A stretch of 64,000 bases of DNA from Melieria omissa (Eukaryota; Arthropoda; Insecta; Diptera; Ulidiidae): the NCBI GenBank assembly GCA_963971225.1, contig OZ020269.1:41499264-41563263 (forward strand), read 5' to 3'. The notes under the pieces are model-generated. The model was not told the DNA's origin. It searched no databases and saw only the letters and a program-made list of their open reading frames with translations. Below, piece after piece: positions 21,474-34,021 of this stretch (the stretch's first letter is position 1; the number at the start of each line of letters is the position of its first letter). The position numbers and the translations under genes are program-made.

Positions 21474-22136
21474 CTTCCCCTATAAGCTTCATCGTAATTA
21501 GGTTTTTGGAGCCCCCGATCACAAATGTGAGTTAAACTCAATTTTGGTCGGTTATAGATGGTGTAAAGTCTCTGATTGCGTTTAACCTGATGAACGCCAG
21601 AACGATCCTTGTCCCTGTCCAATCCAAGTTTTTTTGCCTGATCGTGTAGATATATGTTTAAAAAATGTGCTCCAGAAATTTCAGATCAAAATCTGAAAAA
21701 TTACAAAAGTTACAGACCGTTACATAGAGCAGTGTCGAGCACCGGCCAAGCGCGCTTTAAACTTTAAACGCGTTTTTCTAAGAACCACATTTTCGGACCT
21801 AACGGAAGTGATTGAAGGCGCTGGAATGAACCAATCGTCACCAAATTAAAATATTCCTTAGGGTTTTTTCTAATAAACGATCAGCCAAAAATTTTGAAAA
21901 TTGTTTATTTAAAAAAATAATAAGTGAACAAAAAAATGCGAAAATCTTAATTTTTTTTCAAAACCTCATAACTTTTGTAATTTTGATTTTTTTTTCATGA
22001 TCTTGGTTCATTCAATAGATAATACGGTACACATTAAGAATGTGTTCGATTTTTGTGTTTCAGATCACGGGTTTTGACGGAATCACTTCCGGTAGCGGTA
22101 GCGACATGCCGCCACTGATGGACGTCCCCTCCCCCC
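21474..22136. other. Unidentified left part of the tandem unit
   Basis: AT-rich; no gene I can support. A 70-codon minus-strand ORF spans the unit junctions at 25378-25590 and equivalents; it partly reads LINE sequence backwards and is probably not real. CAAAACCTCATAACTTTTGT and a C-rich tail precede the CACGGTA element. It could be LINE 5' untranslated sequence or another repeat. Confidence 0.4.
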
Positions 22137-23245
22137 CACGGTAGGCAGGAAGCATCGATAGGTTGCACAAAAATGTCGACGAAAACTGTAATCGGGGTTG
22201 TATTTTTTGATGATTATAGGTGCAAAATCCGTTCGAATTGAAATCCGATCTGCTTCTTCTCAAAAGTTATACATATTTTTATATTTCGAATCGGGACAAT
22301 TTGTAACACAGGACAACAAAAAACACTTTTTTTCTGTTGCATGGAGTTTTTCTACTGTTTCTTACTAATTTGGGTGCGCTGATTTCGAATCTACCCTCAG
22401 ATTTTTTCTAGCAGCTCTAGTTAGTGAGATATTGGTACCGTGCCTCAAAATATTCAAAGCTTTTATTTATTTTTCTTTTATTCTTTTTGTTTTTTGCTTG
22501 TATTTCAGACTATAAATGGAACGTAAAAAGAGCATATTTTGAAGAATTTTAAGAATATTTTAAGGAAAAAGTATGAAAAGTGATGAAAATGGCTATGGTA
22601 CATTTTTGCTATTATTTCGAATGTATGTATATTCCGCCAAATAATTTGGCTGTGTTGTATTGCTTGATGTGTCGGCTTTGATTATACACCAAATCGTTAA
22701 CTGATTTACAAAAAATGTGTATGTTTTTGACCATCAAAGAAAACTCCTTAAAATTCCATATTTTCCGAATTTGAGGTCCAATTACCGCGGCATTTTAAAA
22801 CTTATAAAAATAAGTTGCATCGGAAAAGAAGCCGTGTGGTGTTGTTAATGCGATAATGTGAAAATCATGTCAATCAATTTTTTGGTTTAGAAATTACGAT
22901 CAAAAATATGGAAAAAGTAGAGGAAAAACTGAAAAAATGGCACGGTACTTATATCTCACTAACTAGAGCTGCTAGAAAAAATCTGAGGGTAGAATCGAAA
23001 TCAGCGCACCCAAATTAGTAAGAAACAGTAGAAAAACTCCATGCAACAGAAAAAAGTGTTTTTTATTGTCCTGTGTTACAAATTGTCCCGATTCGAAATA
23101 TAAAAATATGAATAACTTTTGAGAAGAAGCAGATCGGATTTCAATTCGAACGGATTTTGCACCTATAATCATCAACAAATACAACCCCGATTACAGTTTT
23201 CGTCGACATTTTTGTGCAACCTATCGATGCTTCCTGCCTACCGTG
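22137..23245. mobile_element. Long-TIR CACGGTA transposon, unit 1
   Basis: Arms of about 308 bp are nearly perfect inverted repeats: left 22137-22444, right about 22940-23245. Each arm also ends internally with CACGGTA (GTACCGTGCC near 22434, GGCACGGTAC near 22940), so each looks like a small inverted unit itself. The centre is AT-rich and non-coding. It is flanked by C-runs (CCCC-type 4-bp duplication possible). Same family as 15883-16722. Confidence 0.85.
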
Positions 23246-23516
23246 CCCCCTTGCTTGACTCATTCAATTTGAAACATTGTATTCTCTAAATAAATGTGTG
23301 TTCATATCCAGAAAACATTTTCAGCGTTGTATCTTTAACTGTTTTCTCAAAAAAAATTCTTAAAAAAAGTGCACTTCTTCGGATCCACAAGGTGAGAACC
23401 TGCCTTAAGGGACCACGATTTGAGGATATGCACTTGGAATGTCCGGACCCTCTATAAGGAAGGTGCTTCTACCTAACTGGCGGAAGCCCTCATGAAATAT
23501 CAGGCTGACATCACTG
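23246..23516 (+). pseudogene. RTE-like LINE, 5' end and start of endonuclease (unit 1)
   Basis: After a non-coding lead, 23410-23516 translates to LRICTWNVRTLYKEGAST, one stop, then LAEALMKYQADIT: the start of an APE-type endonuclease (TWNVRTL block). The frame is cut by the hAT insertion at 23517 and resumes at 25384 for about 20 codons before the unit ends, so in units 1-3 the LINE is only this stub. Confidence 0.8.
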
Positions 23517-23737
23517 CAGGGGCGTAGCCAGAACTTGGTCATGGGGGGTTTTAAAATTTATTTTTGCCAGTTTAGTATTACGAGTTTTTTAAAGTAAAAT
23601 GCACTTTCCCAATAGGGCATTTTGTGGTGGCTTATGTGACTTACTGCAGTGGAAATAAATATATTTCCCGATTTTTAGTAAACATTTCATGAAATTTGGT
23701 GCACTGAAAGCGAAGTTATTGCATCTGAAGTGAAGTA

Positions 23738-24257
23738 CTACATGGGCTGAAAAGTCTTTGGCCTGACATAGAGATGGCGCCAAAAATTAAGAATTATTGT
23801 GTTGTACATGGAAAACCATCCTTAACTTAGATTCTGTCAAAGTTTCATGACATTTGGTTGACTCGTTTTCAAGTTATTGCTTTCGAAGTGACGCTACCTC
23901 TGAATTTTTGTAAACAATGGAAAAAAAGTGAATTTCGTGTTTTGATAAAACATTGCTATTTGATGGGCAAAAATACAGATGTATTATAACATTTATCAAG
24001 CCATGCTTTTGTTTCCACTGTATTTTTGCCCATCAAATAGCAATGTTTTATCAAAACACGAAATTCACTTTTTTCCATTGTTTACAAAAATTCAGAGGTA
24101 GCGTCACTTCGAAAGCAATAACTTGAAAACGAGTCAACCAAATGTCATGAAACTTTGACAGAATCTAAGTTAAGGATGGTTTTCCATGTACAACACAATA
24201 ATTCTTAATTTTTGGCGCCATCTCTATGTCAGGCCAAAGACTTTTCAGCCCATGTAG
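23738..24257. mobile_element. Foldback MITE with TA duplication (unit 1), near-perfect 240-bp arms
   Basis: CTACATGGGCTGAAAAGTCT at the left is matched by its complement at the right, and the two arms stay almost perfectly complementary down to a loop of about 40 bases near 23980. TA flanks both ends (23736-23737, 24258-24259), placing it in the Tc1/mariner superfamily. A transcript would form a very long hairpin. Equivalent copies: 27706-28225, 31655-32174, 35623-36142. Confidence 0.9.
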
Positions 24258-24284
24258 TATGTATGTTTGTGTCGTCGTACAAAA

Positions 24285-25193
24285 ATGAGCATCGAACAAA
24301 GATCAAACATTAACTTTTATTTAAAAAATGTTTAAACTTTAACCGAAGCATTTAAATTAATGAACCAAGTTTATAATGATGATTGTTTATACCGTGGTGG
24401 AGTTCATAAGTGGCAAATGCGATTTAAAAACGATTGTCTGGTCATAAATGATGACTAACGTGTTAGCCAACTGAATTCCGCGATCACCGCAGATTCCATC
24501 AAAACTTGGCGGTAATTCATACAAGATTAGCCGAAATCTTGATTGAAATTCTTAAAATTCGATCAAATCCTCAAATTAACCACAAATTTGATCATTTTCA
24601 ATTACATGAAAACATATTTTGTTTAGAAATTTTTTTCATGTTTAAAATTGAATTATGTCGTTAGGCCTTTTTTCGAAAAACGAACTATCACCAGAGGAAG
24701 ATCCTAAATATTGAAGTATGAAAAAAATTTATATATTGCTGTATATTTATTGTGAGTTTTACTCAAACTAGCGGCGGAAGTGCCTGGGGTAATTTGAGTG
24801 AACGACATTGGTAAACGACGTATACAAAAATCTTTGGTAAGGCGAAGGTTAAGCATCTCAATAGCATAAATTTATCACATTTTAACTGAACATTCGCTAT
24901 CGAATGATGCCATCTCATCTATAGACACTTGTTTTGACTGTTTTTATTGTTTACTAAAAGTCGAATTTTAACCGTCAGCCTATCCTCGGTTTTACCTGAT
25001 GCGGCACCGTGCGACTTTCACCTTTTCAAAAAATGCATTTGCCGATGAAAAAAAGCGTTTTGAGAACGTAAAAACCATCCAAAAGGCTTGTACCGACATA
25101 CTCAAGGACATTTTGGTCGACGAACTAAACTACTCTTTAGACATGTTTTTAGATCATACAAATCGCTGTATTGAGTTTAAACGAGACTATTAA
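24285..25193 (+). pseudogene. Mariner-type transposase relic inside the hAT element (unit 1)
   Basis: Starts MSIEQRSNINFYLKN and continues TEAFKLMNQVYNDDCL and GGVHKWQMRFKND with stops (about 24285-24470): the paired helix-turn-helix start of a mariner transposase. The middle is missing. The end at 24950-25193 reads DAAPCDFHLFKK, then after a shift VKTIQKACTDILKDILVDEL, corresponding to the end of the catalytic domain (PCDFHLF block) and the C-terminus. Inactive. Confidence 0.75.
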
Positions 25194-26104
25194 AAAACAA
25201 ATTAGTTTCGTCAACAATTTTTTTTATTATTCTTTTAAATGTTTAAAGATGAAAAGAGAGTTTTGCTAATTTGGGAATGTACATACGATGCATAGTGATT
25301 GAAAATGTTGACAAATTATAGGCTATGGGGGAGTTCTGACACCCAAAACCCCCCCTCCCCTTGGCTACGCCCCTGCATCACTGCCATCCAGGAAATGCGA
25401 TGGACAGGACAAGGTTGCTCCAAACGAGCAGACTGCGACATCTTCCCCTATAAGCTTCATCGTAATTAGGTTTTTGGAGCCCCCGATCACAAATGTGAGT
25501 TAAACTCAATTTTGGTCGGTTATAGATGGTGTAAAGTCTCTGATTGCGTTTAACCTGATGAACGCCAGAACGATCCTTGTCCCTGTCCAATCCAAGTTTT
25601 TTTGCCTGATCGTGTAGATATATGTTTAAAAAATGTGCTCCAGAAATTTCAGATCAAAATCTGAAAAATTACAAAAGTTACAGACCGTTACATAGAGCAG
25701 TGTCGAGCACCGGCCAAGCGCGCTTTAAACTTTAAACGCGTTTTTCTAAGAACCACATTTTCGGACCTAACGGAAGTGATTGAAGGCGCTGGAATGAACC
25801 AATCGTCACCAAATTAAAATATTCCTTAGGGTTTTTTCTAATAAACGATCAGCCAAAAATTTTGAAAATTGTTTATTTAAAAAAATAATAAGTGAACAAA
25901 AAAATGCGAAAATCTTAATTTTTTTTCAAAACCTCATAACTTTTGTAATTTTGATTTTTTTTTCATGATCTTGGTTCATTCAATAGATAATACGGTACAC
26001 ATTAAGAATGTGTTCGATTTTTGTGTTTCAGATCACGGGTTTTGACGGAATCACTTCCGGTAGCGGTAGCGACATGCCGCCACTGATGGACGTCCCCTCC
26101 CCCC

Positions 26105-27213
26105 CACGGTAGGCAGGAAGCATCGATAGGTTGCACAAAAATGTCGACGAAAACTGTAATCGGGGTTGTATTTTTTGATGATTATAGGTGCAAAATCCGT
26201 TCGAATTGAAATCCGATCTGCTTCTTCTCAAAAGTTATACATATTTTTATATTTCGAATCGGGACAATTTGTAACACAGGACAACAAAAAACACTTTTTT
26301 TCTGTTGCATGGAGTTTTTCTACTGTTTCTTACTAATTTGGGTGCGCTGATTTCGAATCTACCCTCAGATTTGTTCTAGCAGCTCTAGTTAGTGAGATAT
26401 TGGTACCGTGCCTCAAAATATTCAAAGCTTTTATTTATTTTTCTTTTATTCTTTTTGTTTTTTGCTTGTATTTCAGACTATAAATGGAACGTAAAAAGAG
26501 CATATTTTGAAGAATTTTAAGAATATTTTAAGGAAAAAGTATGAAAAGTGATGAAAATGGCTATGGTACATTTTTGCTATTATTTCGAATGTATGTATAT
26601 TCCGCCAAATAATTTGGCTGTGTTGTATTGCTTGATGTGTCGGCTTTGATTATACACCAAATCGTTAACTGATTTACAAAAAATGTGTATGTTTTTGACC
26701 ATCAAAGAAAACTCCTTAAAATTCCATATTTTCCGAATTTGAGGTCCAATTACCGCGGCATTTTAAAACTTATAAAAATAAGTTGCATCGGAAAAGAAGC
26801 CGTGTGGTGTTGTTAATGCGATAATGTGAAAATCATGTCAATCAATTTTTTGGTTTAGAAATTACGATCAAAAATATGGAAAAAGTAGAGGAAAAACTGA
26901 AAAAATGGCACGGTACTTATATCTCACTAACTAGAGCTGCTAGAAAAAATCTGAGGGTAGAATCGAAATCAGCGCACCCAAATTAGTAAGAAACAGTAGA
27001 AAAACTCCATGCAACAGAAAAAAGTGTTTTTTATTGTCCTGTGTTACAAATTGTCCCGATTCGAAATATAAAAATATGAATAACTTTTGAGAAGAAGCAG
27101 ATCGGATTTCAATTCGAACGGATTTTGCACCTATAATCATCAACAAATACAACCCCGATTACAGTTTTCGTCGACATTTTTGTGCAACCTATCGATGCTT
27201 CCTGCCTACCGTG
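26105..27213. mobile_element. Long-TIR CACGGTA transposon, unit 2
   Basis: Duplicate of 22137-23245 carried by the tandem array, with G at 26373. Confidence 0.85.
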
Positions 27214-27484
27214 CCCCCTTGCTTGACTCATTCAATTTGAAACATTGTATTCTCTAAATAAATGTGTGTTCATATCCAGAAAACATTTTCAGCGTTGTAT
27301 CTTTAACTGTTTTCTCAAAAAAAATTCTTAAAAAAAGTGCACTTCTTCGGATCCACAAGGTGAGAACCTGCCTTAAGGGACCACGATTTGAGGATATGCA
27401 CTTGGAATGTCCGGACCCTCTATAAGGAAGGTGCTTCTACCTAACTGGCGGAAGCCCTCATGAAATATCAGGCTGACATCACTG

Positions 27485-29324
27485 CAGGGGCGTAGCCAGA
27501 ACTTGGTCATGGGGGGTTTTAAAATTTATTTTTGCCAGTTTAGTATTACGAGTTTTTTAAAGTAAAATGCACTTTCCCAATAGGGCATTTTGTGGTGGCT
27601 TATGTGACTTACTGCAGTGGAAATAAATATATTTCCCGATTTTTAGTAAACATTTCATGAAATTTGGTGCACTGAAAGCGAAGTTATTGCATCTGAAGTG
27701 AAGTACTACATGGGCTGAAAAGTCTTTGGCCTGACATAGAGATGGCGCCAAAAATTAAGAATTATTGTGTTGTACATGGAAAACCATCCTTAACTTAGAT
27801 TCTGTCAAAGTTTCATGACATTTGGTTGACTCGTTTTCAAGTTATTGCTTTCGAAGTGACGCTACCTCTGAATTTTTGTAAACAATGGAAAAAAAGTGAA
27901 TTTCGTGTTTTGATAAAACATTGCTATTTGATGGGCAAAAATACAGATGTATTATAACATTTATCAAGCCATGCTTTTGTTTCCACTGTATTTTTGCCCA
28001 TCAAATAGCAATGTTTTATCAAAACACGAAATTCACTTTTTTCCATTGTTTACAAAAATTCAGAGGTAGCGTCACTTCGAAAGCAATAACTTGAAAACGA
28101 GTCAACCAAATGTCATGAAACTTTGACAGAATCTAAGTTAAGGATGGTTTTCCATGTACAACACAATAATTCTTAATTTTTGGCGCCATCTCTATGTCAG
28201 GCCAAAGACTTTTCAGCCCATGTAGTATGTATGTTTGTGTCGTCGTACAAAAATGAGCATCGAACAAAGATCAAACATTAACTTTTATTTAAAAAATGTT
28301 TAAACTTTAACCGAAGCATTTAAATTAATGAACCAAGTTTATAATGATGATTGTTTATACCGTGGTGGAGTTCATAAGTGGCAAATGCGATTTAAAAACG
28401 ATTGTCTGGTCATAAATGATGACTAACGTGTTAGCCAACTGAATTCCGCGATCACCGCAGATTCCATCAAAACTTGGCGGTAATTCATACAAGATTAGCC
28501 GAAATCTTGATTGAAATTCTTAAAATTCGATCAAATCCTCAAATTAACCACAAATTTGATCATTTTCAATTACATGAAAACATATTTTGTTTAGAAATTT
28601 TTTTCATGTTTAAAATTGAATTATGTCGTTAGGCCTTTTTTCGAAAAACGAACTATCACCAGAGGAAGATCCTAAATATTGAAGTATGAAAAAAATTTAT
28701 ATATTGCTGTATATTTATTGTGAGTTTTACTCAAACTAGCGGCGGAAGTGCCTGGGGTAATTTGAGTGAACGACATTGGTAAACGACGTATACAAAAATC
28801 TTTGGTAAGGCGAAGGTTAAGCATCTCAATAGCATAAATTTATCACATTTTAACTGAACATTCGCTATCGAATGATGCCATCTCATCTATAGACACTTGT
28901 TTTGACTGTTTTTATTGTTTACTAAAAGTCGAATTTTAACCGTCAGCCTATCCTCGGTTTTACCTGATGCGGCACCGTGCGACTTTCACCTTTTCAAAAA
29001 ATTAAAAACGCAAAACGTAAAAACCATCCAAAAGGCTTGTACCGACATACTCAAGGACATTTTGGTCGACGAACTAAACTACTCTTTAGACATGTTTTTA
29101 GATCATACAAATCGCTGTATTGAGTTTAAACGAGACTATTAAAAAACAAATTAGTTTCGTCAACAATTTTTTTTATTATTCTTTTAAATGTTTAAAGATG
29201 AAAAGAGAGTTTTGCTAATTTGGGAATGTACATACGATGCATAGTGATTGAAAATGTTGACAAATTATAGGCTATGGGGGAGTTCTGACACCCAAAACCC
29301 CCCCTCCCCTTGGCTACGCCCCTG
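27485..29324. mobile_element. hAT-type transposon, unit 2
   Basis: Duplicate of 23517-25375 with the 19-bp net deletion. Its mariner tail now reads as one frame, PCDFHLFKKLKTQNVKTIQ. Confidence 0.88.
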
Positions 29325-30053
29325 CATCACTGCCATCCAGGAAATGCGATGGACAGGACAAGGTTGCTCCAAACGAGCAGACTGCGACATCTTCCCCTAT
29401 AAGCTTCATCGTAATTAGGTTTTTGGAGCCCCCGATCACAAATGTGAGTTAAACTCAATTTTGGTCGGTTATAGATGGTGTAAAGTCTCTGATTGCGTTT
29501 AACCTGATGAACGCCAGAACGATCCTTGTCCCTGTCCAATCCAAGTTTTTTTGCCTGATCGTGTAGATATATGTTTAAAAAATGTGCTCCAGAAATTTCA
29601 GATCAAAATCTGAAAAATTACAAAAGTTACAGACCGTTACATAGAGCAGTGTCGAGCACCGGCCAAGCGCGCTTTAAACTTTAAACGCGTTTTTCTAAGA
29701 ACCACATTTTCGGACCTAACGGAAGTGATTGAAGGCGCTGGAATGAACCAATCGTCACCAAATTAAAATATTCCTTAGGGTTTTTTCTAATAAACGATCA
29801 GCCAAAAATTTTGAAAATTGTTTATTTAAAAAAATAATAAGTGAACAAAAAAATGCGAAAATCTTAATTTTTTTTCAAAACCTCATAACTTTTGTAATTT
29901 TGATTTTTTTTTCATGATCTTGGTTCATTCAATAGATAATACGGTACACATTAAGAATGTGTTCGATTTTTGTGTTTCAGATCACGGGTTTTGACGGAAT
30001 CACTTCCGGTAGCGGTAGCGACATGCCGCCACTGATGGACGTCCCCTCCCCCC

Positions 30054-31162
30054 CACGGTAGGCAGGAAGCATCGATAGGTTGCACAAAAATGTCGACGAA
30101 AACTGTAATCGGGGTTGTATTTTTTGATGATTATAGGTGCAAAATCCGTTCGAATTGAAATCCGATCTGCTTCTTCTCAAAAGTTATACATATTTTTATA
30201 TTTCGAATCGGGACAATTTGTAACACAGGACAACAAAAAACACTTTTTTTCTGTTGCATGGAGTTTTTCTACTGTTTCTTACTAATTTGGGTGCGCTGAT
30301 TTCGAATCTACCCTCAGATTTGTTCTAGCAGCTCTAGTTAGTGAGATATTGGTACCGTGCCTCAAAATATTCAAAGCTTTTATTTATTTTTCTTTTATTC
30401 TTTTTGTTTTTTGCTTGTATTTCAGACTATAAATGGAACGTAAAAAGAGCATATTTTGAAGAATTTTAAGAATATTTTAAGGAAAAAGTATGAAAAGTGA
30501 TGAAAATGGCTATGGTACATTTTTGCTATTATTTCGAATGTATGTATATTCCGCCAAATAATTTGGCTGTGTTGTATTGCTTGATGTGTCGGCTTTGATT
30601 ATACACCAAATCGTTAACTGATTTACAAAAAATGTGTATGTTTTTGACCATCAAAGAAAACTCCTTAAAATTCCATATTTTCCGAATTTGAGGTCCAATT
30701 ACCGCGGCATTTTAAAACTTATAAAAATAAGTTGCATCGGAAAAGAAGCCGTGTGGTGTTGTTAATGCGATAATGTGAAAATCATGTCAATCAATTTTTT
30801 GGTTTAGAAATTACGATCAAAAATATGGAAAAAGTAGAGGAAAAACTGAAAAAATGGCACGGTACTTATATCTCACTAACTAGAGCTGCTAGAAAAAATC
30901 TGAGGGTAGAATCGAAATCAGCGCACCCAAATTAGTAAGAAACAGTAGAAAAACTCCATGCAACAGAAAAAAGTGTTTTTTATTGTCCTGTGTTACAAAT
31001 TGTCCCGATTCGAAATATAAAAATATGAATAACTTTTGAGAAGAAGCAGATCGGATTTCAATTCGAACGGATTTTGCACCTATAATCATCAACAAATACA
31101 ACCCCGATTACAGTTTTCGTCGACATTTTTGTGCAACCTATCGATGCTTCCTGCCTACCGTG
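30054..31162. mobile_element. Long-TIR CACGGTA transposon, unit 3
   Basis: Duplicate of 22137-23245. Confidence 0.85.
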
Positions 31163-31433
31163 CCCCCTTGCTTGACTCATTCAATTTGAAACATTGTATT
31201 CTCTAAATAAATGTGTGTTCATATCCAGAAAACATTTTCAGCGTTGTATCTTTAACTGTTTTCTCAAAAAAAATTCTTAAAAAAAGTGCACTTCTTCGGA
31301 TCCACAAGGTGAGAACCTGCCTTAAGGGACCACGATTTGAGGATATGCACTTGGAATGTCCGGACCCTCTATAAGGAAGGTGCTTCTACCTAACTGGCGG
31401 AAGCCCTCATGAAATATCAGGCTGACATCACTG

Positions 31434-33292
31434 CAGGGGCGTAGCCAGAACTTGGTCATGGGGGGTTTTAAAATTTATTTTTGCCAGTTTAGTATTACGA
31501 GTTTTTTAAAGTAAAATGCACTTTCCCAATAGGGCATTTTGTGGTGGCTTATGTGACTTACTGCAGTGGAAATAAATATATTTCCCGATTTTTAGTAAAC
31601 ATTTCATGAAATTTGGTGCACTGAAAGCGAAGTTATTGCATCTGAAGTGAAGTACTACATGGGCTGAAAAGTCTTTGGCCTGACATAGAGATGGCGCCAA
31701 AAATTAAGAATTATTGTGTTGTACATGGAAAACCATCCTTAACTTAGATTCTGTCAAAGTTTCATGACATTTGGTTGACTCGTTTTCAAGTTATTGCTTT
31801 CGAAGTGACGCTACCTCTGAATTTTTGTAAACAATGGAAAAAAAGTGAATTTCGTGTTTTGATAAAACATTGCTATTTGATGGGCAAAAATACAGATGTA
31901 TTATAACATTTATCAAGCCATGCTTTTGTTTCCACTGTATTTTTGCCCATCAAATAGCAATGTTTTATCAAAACACGAAATTCACTTTTTTCCATTGTTT
32001 ACAAAAATTCAGAGGTAGCGTCACTTCGAAAGCAATAACTTGAAAACGAGTCAACCAAATGTCATGAAACTTTGACAGAATCTAAGTTAAGGATGGTTTT
32101 CCATGTACAACACAATAATTCTTAATTTTTGGCGCCATCTCTATGTCAGGCCAAAGACTTTTCAGCCCATGTAGTATGTATGTTTGTGTCGTCGTACAAA
32201 AATGAGCATCGAACAAAGATCAAACATTAACTTTTATTTAAAAAATGTTTAAACTTTAACCGAAGCATTTAAATTAATGAACCAAGTTTATAATGATGAT
32301 TGTTTATACCGTGGTGGAGTTCATAAGTGGCAAATGCGATTTAAAAACGATTGTCTGGTCATAAATGATGACTAACGTGTTAGCCAACTGAATTCCGCGA
32401 TCACCGCAGATTCCATCAAAACTTGGCGGTAATTCATACAAGATTAGCCGAAATCTTGATTGAAATTCTTAAAATTCGATCAAATCCTCAAATTAACCAC
32501 AAATTTGATCATTTTCAATTACATGAAAACATATTTTGTTTAGAAATTTTTTTCATGTTTAAAATTGAATTATGTCGTTAGGCCTTTTTTCGAAAAACGA
32601 ACTATCACCAGAGGAAGATCCTAAATATTGAAGTATGAAAAAAATTTATATATTGCTGTATATTTATTGTGAGTTTTACTCAAACTAGCGGCGGAAGTGC
32701 CTGGGGTAATTTGAGTGAACGACATTGGTAAACGACGTATACAAAAATCTTTGGTAAGGCGAAGGTTAAGCATCTCAATAGCATAAATTTATCACATTTT
32801 AACTGAACATTCGCTATCGAATGATGCCATCTCATCTATAGACACTTGTTTTGACTGTTTTTATTGTTTACTAAAAGTCGAATTTTAACCGTCAGCCTAT
32901 CCTCGGTTTTACCTGATGCGGCACCGTGCGACTTTCACCTTTTCAAAAAATTCATTTGCCGATGAAAAAAAGCGTTTTGAGAACGTAAAAACCATCCAAA
33001 AGGCTTGTACCGACATACTCAAGGACATTTTGGTCGACGAACTAAACTACTCTTTAGACATGTTTTTAGATCATACAAATCGCTGTATTGAGTTTAAACG
33101 AGACTATTAAAAAACAAATTAGTTTCGTCAACAATTTTTTTTATTATTCTTTTAAATGTTTAAAGATGAAAAGAGAGTTTTGCTAATTTGGGAATGTACA
33201 TACGATGCATAGTGATTGAAAATGTTGACAAATTATAGGCTATGGGGGAGTTCTGACACCCAAAACCCCCCCTCCCCTTGGCTACGCCCCTG
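31434..33292. mobile_element. hAT-type transposon, unit 3
   Basis: Duplicate of 23517-25375; same CATCACTG duplication on both sides. Confidence 0.88.
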
Positions 33293-34021
33293 CATCACTG
33301 CCATCCAGGAAATGCGATGGACAGGACAAGGTTGCTCCAAACGAGCAGACTGCGACATCTTCCCCTATAAGCTTCATCGTAATTAGGTTTTTGGAGCCCC
33401 CGATCACAAATGTGAGTTAAACTCAATTTTGGTCGGTTATAGATGGTGTAAAGTCTCTGATTGCGTTTAACCTGATGAACGCCAGAACGATCCTTGTCCC
33501 TGTCCAATCCAAGTTTTTTTGCCTGATCGTGTAGATATATGTTTAAAAAATGTGCTCCAGAAATTTCAGATCAAAATCTGAAAAATTACAAAAGTTACAG
33601 ACCGTTACATAGAGCAGTGTCGAGCACCGGCCAAGCGCGCTTTAAACTTTAAACGCGTTTTTCTAAGAACCACATTTTCGGACCTAACGGAAGTGATTGA
33701 AGGCGCTGGAATGAACCAATCGTCACCAAATTAAAATATTCCTTAGGGTTTTTTCTAATAAACGATCAGCCAAAAATTTTGAAAATTGTTTATTTAAAAA
33801 AATAATAAGTGAACAAAAAAATGCGAAAATCTTAATTTTTTTTCAAAACCTCATAACTTTTGTAATTTTGATTTTTTTTTCATGATCTTGGTTCATTCAA
33901 TAGATAATACGGTACACATTAAGAATGTGTTCGATTTTTGTGTTTCAGATCACGGGTTTTGACGGAATCACTTCCGGTAGCGGTAGCGACATGCCGCCAC
34001 TGATGGACGTCCCCTCCCCCC

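Larger units (their letters stand above)
23517..25375. mobile_element. hAT-type transposon inserted in the LINE, unit 1
   Basis: Ends CAGGGGCGTAGCCAG and the complement TTGGCTACGCCCCTG, flanked by a perfect 8-bp duplication CATCACTG (23509-23516, 25376-25383). Removing it restores the LINE reading frame QADITAIQEMRW. No hAT transposase remains; instead it carries a 520-bp foldback MITE and a mariner-type transposase relic. Confidence 0.9.
21474..25441. repeat. Tandem unit 1 (3968 bp)
   Basis: First of four head-to-tail units starting CTTCCCCTATAAGC and ending ...GACTGCGACAT. Composition: 663 bp of unidentified sequence, a long-TIR CACGGTA element (22137-23245), 271 bp including the 5' end of an RTE-like LINE, a hAT element (23517-25375), and about 66 bp more LINE. 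Unit 1 differs from the others at 22405 (T instead of G). Confidence 0.95.
25442..29390. repeat. Tandem unit 2 (3949 bp)
   Basis: As unit 1 but 19 bp shorter: around 29003-29012 a 31-bp stretch (GCATTTGCC...GAG in unit 1) is replaced by about 12 bp. Contains the CACGGTA element 26105-27213 and the hAT element 27485-29324. The replacement makes the mariner tail continuous (see findings). Confidence 0.95.
29391..33358. repeat. Tandem unit 3 (3968 bp)
   Basis: As unit 1. CACGGTA element 30054-31162, hAT element 31434-33292. Private difference noticed: T instead of G at 32952. Confidence 0.95.

Noticed and set aside
22060..22263. Minus-strand ORF MRRSRSDFNSNGFCTYNH and its copies
   Set aside because: It reads across the end of the CACGGTA element arm; a related arm at 16596 gives a similar peptide on the other strand only because the arms are inverted repeats.
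25378..25590. A 70-codon minus-strand ORF repeated in each tandem unit
   Set aside because: It spans the unit junction and partly reads LINE endonuclease sequence in antisense; repetition follows from the tandem array, not from selection.
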